NCBI GenBank assembly: GCA_020431945.1
Contig: JAGQHH010000272.1
Coordinates: forward strand, 1 to 25,775
Origin: Cyanobacteria bacterium HKST-UBA02
GTDB lineage: Bacteria > Cyanobacteriota > Vampirovibrionia > Obscuribacterales > Obscuribacteraceae
DNA: 25,775 nt
Direction of reading: 5' to 3'
Position 1 is the first letter of the stretch. Each line of letters opens with the position of its first letter. Below are positions 22,482 to 25,775 of this stretch, piece by piece. The notes beneath the pieces were generated by a model. The model was given only the letters and a program-made list of their open reading frames with translations. It was not told where the DNA came from and did no database searches. Position numbers and translations under genes: made by a program.

Positions 22482-22489
22482 ATCGAAGT

Positions 22490-23470
22490 CTAAATGAGAT
22501 CCGCGGCGTCAGCCTGTACGCTCTTGGTTTCTTTGTGCTCCCGGAGCAACTGCAGATTCTGCTCGAAATAGCTATTCGCGGGCTCCAGGGTAATCGCCCG
22601 GAGGAACTCCTCTTCAGCCTCTTCGAGGTAATTGCGGCGCTGGTATAGAACGCCCAGATTGTTGTGCACCCAGGCATTGCTCGGGTCGAGCTTGACGCAA
22701 ATCTTGAGCTCTTTCAGGGCGCCCTCGAGATTGCCCCTGTCGATGAGGACATTGGCAAGATTGTAATGAGCAGGCATGCTGTAGAAGTTCAGCTTGACGG
22801 CTTTTCGATAAAGCTCTTCCGCCTCGTCGAGCTTGTTCTTCTTGCGGAGAAGGCTGCCCAGATTGATATTGGCCATGATTTCGTCCGGTCGCACCTTCAA
22901 GAAATCGCGATATCTCTCGATGGCCTCGTCCGTCCGCCCCTGGAGCTGATAGATATAAGCGCCGAGATAACGAGCATCCCAGTTCGAAGGGCTGATAGCA
23001 AGACACTTGTTGATCTCTTCCAGAGCCTTCTTGTACTGCTTATGCTTGATCCAGGCTTTCGCCTTGAGGATGCAGAGCTTCGGATCCTGCTTCTCGAAAG
23101 GCTTGGCGATCTCGGGGACCTCGCGCTCTTCTTCTTCGGCGGTCTCCTCGGGACTTTCTTCTTCGTCCTTGTCGGCGCTCTTTTCGGAGTCTGTGTCAGC
23201 GCTCTTATCGTCGGCTTCCTCAGCCTTGCTTTCAGCTTCGGCGGGCTTTACTTCTTCTTTCTTGGGAGGCTTAGGCTCAGGTGCCGGCTCGGTTTTCTTC
23301 TCGCCGGGCTGGGAAAGCTGCACGTCAGTCCCGGAAAATCCGCCGATAAAGGGCACCGGGTTGGATATATCGAACTCTTCACTGGCAAAAGCCGCGGTAG
23401 CGGACAGGACGAGACCGGAAGAAATTGCGATCGAAAGCGCGAATAAGATTGTTTTGACGGGCATGTGCAT
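22490..23470 (-). CDS. Secreted TPR-repeat protein with acidic linker
   Basis: A 326-aa protein. Signal peptide about 1-30 (hydrophobic ILFALSIAISSGLVLSATAAFA, cleavage near AFA-SEE). A Lys/Glu/Pro-rich disordered segment follows (about 55-125). Then four to five TPR units from about 132 to 310, seen by the 34-residue period: KAWIKHKQYKKALEEINKCL, YIYQLQGRTDEAIERYRDFL, SLLRKKNKLDEAEELYRKAV, NVLIDRGNLEGALKELKICV and GVLYQRRNYLEEAEEEFLRA. It is likely a periplasmic protein-interaction platform. A second ATG two codons later (MPVKT) is equally possible; neither has a strong ribosome site. TATATT on the minus strand at 23497-23502 may be its -10. Confidence 0.88.
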   Translation of the reverse strand: MHMPVKTILFALSIAISSGLVLSATAAFASEEFDISNPVPFIGGFSGTDVQLSQPGEKKTEPAPEPKPPKKEEVKPAEAESKAEEADDKSADTDSEKSADKDEEESPEETAEEEEREVPEIAKPFEKQDPKLCILKAKAWIKHKQYKKALEEINKCLAISPSNWDARYLGAYIYQLQGRTDEAIERYRDFLKVRPDEIMANINLGSLLRKKNKLDEAEELYRKAVKLNFYSMPAHYNLANVLIDRGNLEGALKELKICVKLDPSNAWVHNNLGVLYQRRNYLEEAEEEFLRAITLEPANSYFEQNLQLLREHKETKSVQADAADLI

Positions 23471-23547
23471 TGGCGAATCAGTGAAAGAACTCGAACAATA
23501 TACTATGGCGTTGCCAGTATTTATCTAAAAAAGAGCGATTTCCAATC

Positions 23548-23988
23548 TCAGGGAGCTTCGAGAAGAAGCGTCACAGGACCGTCATTGACCAGTGAGACCT
23601 TCATATCGGCTCCGAAGACCCCGGTGGCGACTGTTACACCCTTTTGCTCGACGCAGGTGGCATAGTGCTCGTAGAGCCTGCGCCCCTCCTCCGGAGCCGC
23701 CGCCCGGGTGAATCCCGGCCGCCTGCCTTTACGCCAGTCGGCAAGGAGGGTGAATTGCGAGACTACCAGAGCCTGGCCGCCAATCTCGAGAAGAGACCTA
23801 TTCATCTTGCCGTTCTCGTCGGCGAATATGCGGAGGTCCACCGACTTCTGGGCGAGATATTCAGCCTCGGCGTCGCTGTCCCCGTTTTCTACACCCAGAA
23901 GAACCAGGAGCCCGGGTCCGGTCTCTGCTACTTTCTTGCCGTCCACTTCCACCGATGCCTCGCGGACACGCTGCAAAACCGCTTTCAT
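23548..23988 (-). CDS. dtd: D-aminoacyl-tRNA deacylase Dtd
   Basis: Dtd removes D-amino acids (and glycine mischarged on tRNA-Ala) from tRNA. The 146-aa length from MKAVLQRVREASVEVDGK is the family norm. Characteristic segments are GLLVLLGVENGD, DLRIFADENGKMNRSLLEIGG, VVSQFTLLADWRKGRRPGFTRAA and VSLVNDGPVTLLLE, which contains the Gly-cisPro motif of the active site. The frame is open to 24084, but the start at 23988 matches the family and has GAGGAG 9 bases upstream. It is 77 bp upstream of the secreted TPR gene on the same strand. Confidence 0.95.
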   Translation of the reverse strand: MKAVLQRVREASVEVDGKKVAETGPGLLVLLGVENGDSDAEAEYLAQKSVDLRIFADENGKMNRSLLEIGGQALVVSQFTLLADWRKGRRPGFTRAAAPEEGRRLYEHYATCVEQKGVTVATGVFGADMKVSLVNDGPVTLLLEAP

Positions 23989-24117
23989 AATGCCGGGCTC
24001 CTCTTTCTGCACAGCCATGGTAGCAGCGCCCGAAACCAGCATCCTTACAGGGGACTCAGGATTGCGGGAAAGGCGTGCCTCCACCGGCGGATCCGACTGA
24101 AGCCACTACCGGCGATA

Positions 24118-24390
24118 TCAAATGTGCAGGCCCAATAAAAGACCGATTCCGACAGATTGAAGAATGAAAAGCAAGCTCAAATGAAAAAAGGTTCTGCAAA
24201 AGAGCGATATCATGAAACCCGTGAAATAGAGCGCGAAAACCTTGAGCATCACGGGAACCGGTAGGCAAAAAATAACCAGCAGGTAAACTAGAGCCATAAC
24301 GAAACTCGCTCTACTGCTTCCTTTTATCTGAGCATCAGTCAGATCGGTCTGAATCAGACTGCAACCGAAAGGAATCCGTTCTGCTTCCAC
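24118..24390 (-). CDS. Putative small membrane protein
   Basis: A 90-aa frame starting at GTG (24388-24390), with a polar N-terminus of about 28 residues and two to three hydrophobic segments (FVMALVYLLVIFCLPVPVMLKVFALYFTGFMISLFC, LSLLFILQSVGIGLLLGL). An internal Met at residue 32 could be the true start. GAGGG lies upstream of the GTG, and TATAGT (minus strand, 24426-24431) is a possible -10. The region looks more AT-rich than its neighbours. Membrane-like composition and size support a real gene, but no family is recognised. Confidence 0.45.
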   Translation of the reverse strand: MEAERIPFGCSLIQTDLTDAQIKGSSRASFVMALVYLLVIFCLPVPVMLKVFALYFTGFMISLFCRTFFHLSLLFILQSVGIGLLLGLHI

Positions 24391-24525
24391 CAGCGTCCGC
24401 CCTCTTCCTGGCTCCCTCTTTCACTACTATAACCCGAGTTCAGCTTACCCTCAGATAGTGAAGGCAGGACGCCGTCAAGAACGGCGCTTGCAACAGCTTG
24501 CCAAGCGCACCGAAGGAGCATCAAT

Positions 24526-24675
24526 ATGACGAAATGTTCGAATTTTCGATCATTTGCCGAATCCCTGCTATACAGCGGCGATAGGAGGTCGAGAAGCAGT
24601 AAGAAAAACCAGGCAAAATCACCGGAGATACAGTCTCTCAGCCCTTTCAAACACCATGCCCCACAGAATGGCTGA
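24526..24675 (+). CDS. Candidate 49-aa small protein
   Basis: ATG at 24526 preceded by AAGGAG with the ideal 7-base spacing, followed by 48 further sense codons and a TGA. The peptide (MTKCSNFRSFAESLLYSGDR...) is basic, Ser/Lys/Arg-rich and has no membrane segment. Two hairpins lie just upstream of the ribosome site, the second ending 4 bases before it, so translation could be structure-controlled. The case rests on the ribosome site alone. The frame could be fortuitous. Confidence 0.4.
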   Translation: MTKCSNFRSFAESLLYSGDRRSRSSKKNQAKSPEIQSLSPFKHHAPQNG

Positions 24676-24687
24676 AAACGGCTGTTC

Positions 24688-24715
24688 TTGCGCTCAGGCT
24701 TCCAACGTGTAAAAT
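24688..24715 (+). promoter_or_regulatory. Promoter of the initiator tRNA
   Basis: TTGCGC (24688-24693), 16 bases, TAAAAT (24710-24715). The expected start is at about 24721-24722, one or two bases before the mature tRNA 5' end at 24723, so the primary transcript would have almost no 5' leader. Confidence 0.55.
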
Positions 24716-24722
24716 AGTAGGT

Positions 24723-24799
<77 letters not shown>

Positions 24800-24816
24800 A
24801 TTAAAAGCCTGAAGGG

Positions 24817-24848
24817 CCGGCAGTTCCGAAAGAGATGCCGGTTTTTTA
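24817..24848 (+). terminator. Intrinsic terminator of the initiator tRNA
   Basis: CCGGCA (24817-24822) pairs with TGCCGG (24836-24841) and is followed directly by six T (24842-24847), 18 bases after the tRNA. The loop is 13 bases and contains GTTCCGAA, which can also pair with downstream sequence. Confidence 0.8.
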
Positions 24849-25113
24849 TTGGGGTAGGCATTTCGGAACGCCTTACCCTTTGCCTGTTCATTCTGTCAGA
24901 AAGCGCATAGAGACAGCTCATACGCCAACATGCCGAAAAGCCCCATGACACTAAATACTGTGGCACAGAGTGGAACGTCGATACATCCGATCAGCGCCAT
25001 CATACGGGCTCTGCACAGTAGTTCACGAAACGACCCGCAGGTGTTTTATTAATGGTGAGCGGTGGTAAGATCCACTAGGATGGCACGCACGGCTCGACTT
25101 CGGGGAACTTTCA
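24849..25113. other. Non-coding stretch with hairpin and a possible 35-codon ORF
   Basis: About 265 bp before the duplicated secreted protein gene. At 24852-24878 a stem GGGTA-GGC/GCC-T-TACCC can form. On the minus strand a 35-codon frame (24896-25003, MMALIGCIDVPLCATVF...) encodes one hydrophobic segment but has no ribosome site, so I do not call it a gene. A 62-codon minus frame overlapping the tRNA is spurious. TAAGAT at 25065-25070 is a weak -10 candidate for the next gene. Confidence 0.5.
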
Positions 25114-25647
25114 GTGATCAGAAATCTTGCAGCACTCATATCCCTCGCCGTCGTTTTCAGCGGGTCCTTCGCCCTGAGCACTCAGTCTGTCGAGGCGAAA
25201 ACTTCGCGAGCCAGTTCCCACAGAGCCAGAAGTTATTTTGTCCCCCCGCCTCCGCCTTACACACCTTTATTGGTCCCTTCGGCGCTGGGCATGACGAACG
25301 CTCATCTCAGCGGGTCATTCGCCCTGAGCACTCAGTCTGTTGAGGCGAAAACTTCAGGAAATAGTTCCCGCAAAGCCAGAAATTATCTTGTCCCCCCGCC
25401 CCCGCCTGACACACCTTCAATAGTCCCTTCGGCGCTGGGCATTGCGTATGCTCGAGCGGTAACAGCGGATGCAGATGGCGCTGTCGTGGAGAAGCCAGTC
25501 AATCCCCACAGCACGCAAGGTGTCCAACACAGTCCGTACGCGAGCTACAACCCGGGCGTTGAGAAGAGAATTCTAAAACACATCGATTACTTTGATTCTG
25601 AGATTTCGAGCCAAGAGAAAGAAATCGGCAAATTGCTGAACCTCTAA
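25114..25647 (+). CDS. Secreted protein with duplicated 50-residue unit
   Basis: A 177-aa protein starting at GTG (25114). Signal peptide MIRNLAALISLAVVFSGSFA with likely cleavage after SVEA (about residue 28). Residues 16-65 (SGSFALSTQSVEAKTS..., a VPPPPP run, ...VPSALGM) are repeated as residues 66-115, so the second copy places a piece of signal-peptide sequence in the mature protein. The C-terminus (about 145-177, EKRILKHIDYFDSEISSQEK) is a charged helix. Another frame (25062-25343) is open across the first copy, but it lacks a signal peptide and ends inside the repeat. No family is recognised. No Shine-Dalgarno sequence is obvious, and upstream in-frame starts are not available. Confidence 0.68.
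   Translation: MIRNLAALISLAVVFSGSFALSTQSVEAKTSRASSHRARSYFVPPPPPYTPLLVPSALGMTNAHLSGSFALSTQSVEAKTSGNSSRKARNYLVPPPPPDTPSIVPSALGIAYARAVTADADGAVVEKPVNPHSTQGVQHSPYASYNPGVEKRILKHIDYFDSEISSQEKEIGKLLNL
25158..25457 (+). repeat. Two tandem copies of a 150-bp unit
   Basis: Copy 1 is 25158-25307 and copy 2 is 25308-25457. By manual alignment about 25 of 150 bases differ, clustered in the middle and at the 3' end. The period is a multiple of three, so the reading frame is kept. Both copies begin CAGCGGGTC and share a long identical core ending in GAGGCGAAAACTTC with one mismatch. Confidence 0.92.
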
Positions 25648-25707
25648 GACTATGCAGTTCCCGCACCGCATACAGTGCACTCATTCTGCAACAGTTGAGG
25701 CACGTGC

Positions 25708-25775
25708 ATGTGCGAAATCGTCTCTCTAACTTTCTCGCAGCTGCAGGATGCGACCCGCCTGGTGATGCGTCTGAC
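25708..25775 (+). CDS. Possible start of a gene cut by the right edge
   Basis: ATG at 25708 with TTGAGG seven bases upstream, open to the window end (MCEIVSLTFSQLQDATRLVMRL...). Only 22 full codons are visible, and another frame starting at the overlapping GTG is also open, so the call is weak. No family can be assigned. Confidence 0.35.
   Translation, partial: MCEIVSLTFSQLQDATRLVMRL

Larger units (their letters stand above)
24391..24722. other. Intergenic region with small ORF, hairpins and tRNA promoter
   Basis: About 330 bp between the putative membrane protein and the tRNA. It holds two adjacent hairpins (GCCGT/ACGGC at 24471-24485; GCGCTTG/CAAGCGC at 24484-24508), a 49-codon frame with a strong ribosome site (24526-24675) and the tRNA promoter. 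A minus-strand frame at 24354-24650 looks spurious. Nothing else is recognised. Confidence 0.6.

Noticed and set aside
24354..24650. A 98-codon minus-strand frame upstream of the putative membrane protein.
   Set aside because: It overlaps both that frame and the small plus-strand ORF, has mixed composition and no ribosome site. The hydrophobic patch alone is not enough.
25062..25343. A 93-codon plus-strand frame covering the first 150-bp repeat.
   Set aside because: It is a different frame from the one with a signal peptide, ends at the start of the second copy, and is Arg-rich as shadow frames often are.

Overview
The window is a gene-dense stretch of a bacterial chromosome, GC-rich by eye, and most of it is housekeeping or signalling. 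There are no transposases, integrases, CRISPR arrays, phage genes or rRNA. The organism looks like a diderm-type, possibly non-photosynthetic member of the Cyanobacteriota (Obscuribacterales-like). That placement is inference only. It rests on a YggT/YlmG protein, a Tic20/DUF4870-like membrane protein, a Hanks-type kinase, many secreted TPR proteins, and a mix of genes with strong and with no Shine-Dalgarno (SD) sequence.

Layout. Positions 2-163 are the 3' end of a plus-strand gene. Then come the queuosine genes queG (-) and queA (+), divergent and only 24 bp apart. A minus-strand run follows: thiL, folD, a one-TM protein, a small membrane protein, cinA and a degenerate GGDEF protein (7314 down to 2434). 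From 7379 the plus strand carries a YggT protein, a Tat-exported beta-propeller protein, an OmpR-type response regulator, a disordered protein, a PAS-HAMP histidine kinase and an M48 metalloprotease with a zinc ribbon. Convergent to it are a coiled-coil zinc-ribbon protein and a GAF-GGDEF diguanylate cyclase (minus). The two sets are separated by back-to-back terminators, one of them a perfect 32-bp palindrome.

From 16254 a Tic20-like protein and a secreted TPR protein (plus) meet a tail-anchored Ser/Thr kinase (minus) with abutting stop codons. Upstream of the kinase on the minus strand lies a three-gene unit: an unknown 174-aa protein, a glycerophosphodiester phosphodiesterase and a membrane metallophosphoesterase. 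Next are a secreted protein (plus), a secreted TPR protein (minus) and dtd (minus). The last part holds a small membrane ORF, an initiator tRNA with promoter and terminator, and a secreted protein built on an internal 150-bp tandem duplication. A new gene may begin at the right edge.

Functional themes are tRNA modification and quality control (queA, queG, dtd, initiator tRNA), cofactor metabolism (thiL, folD, cinA), envelope and lipid functions, and signalling (two-component, c-di-GMP, Ser/Thr kinase). I did not find a clear-cut new defence or mobile system. The best candidates for a second look are the internally duplicated secreted protein, the GGDEF protein lacking its catalytic residues, a sequence motif shared by the upstream regions of the kinase and phosphodiesterase units, the metallophosphoesterase with altered metal-site residues, and the structured region around the initiator tRNA.
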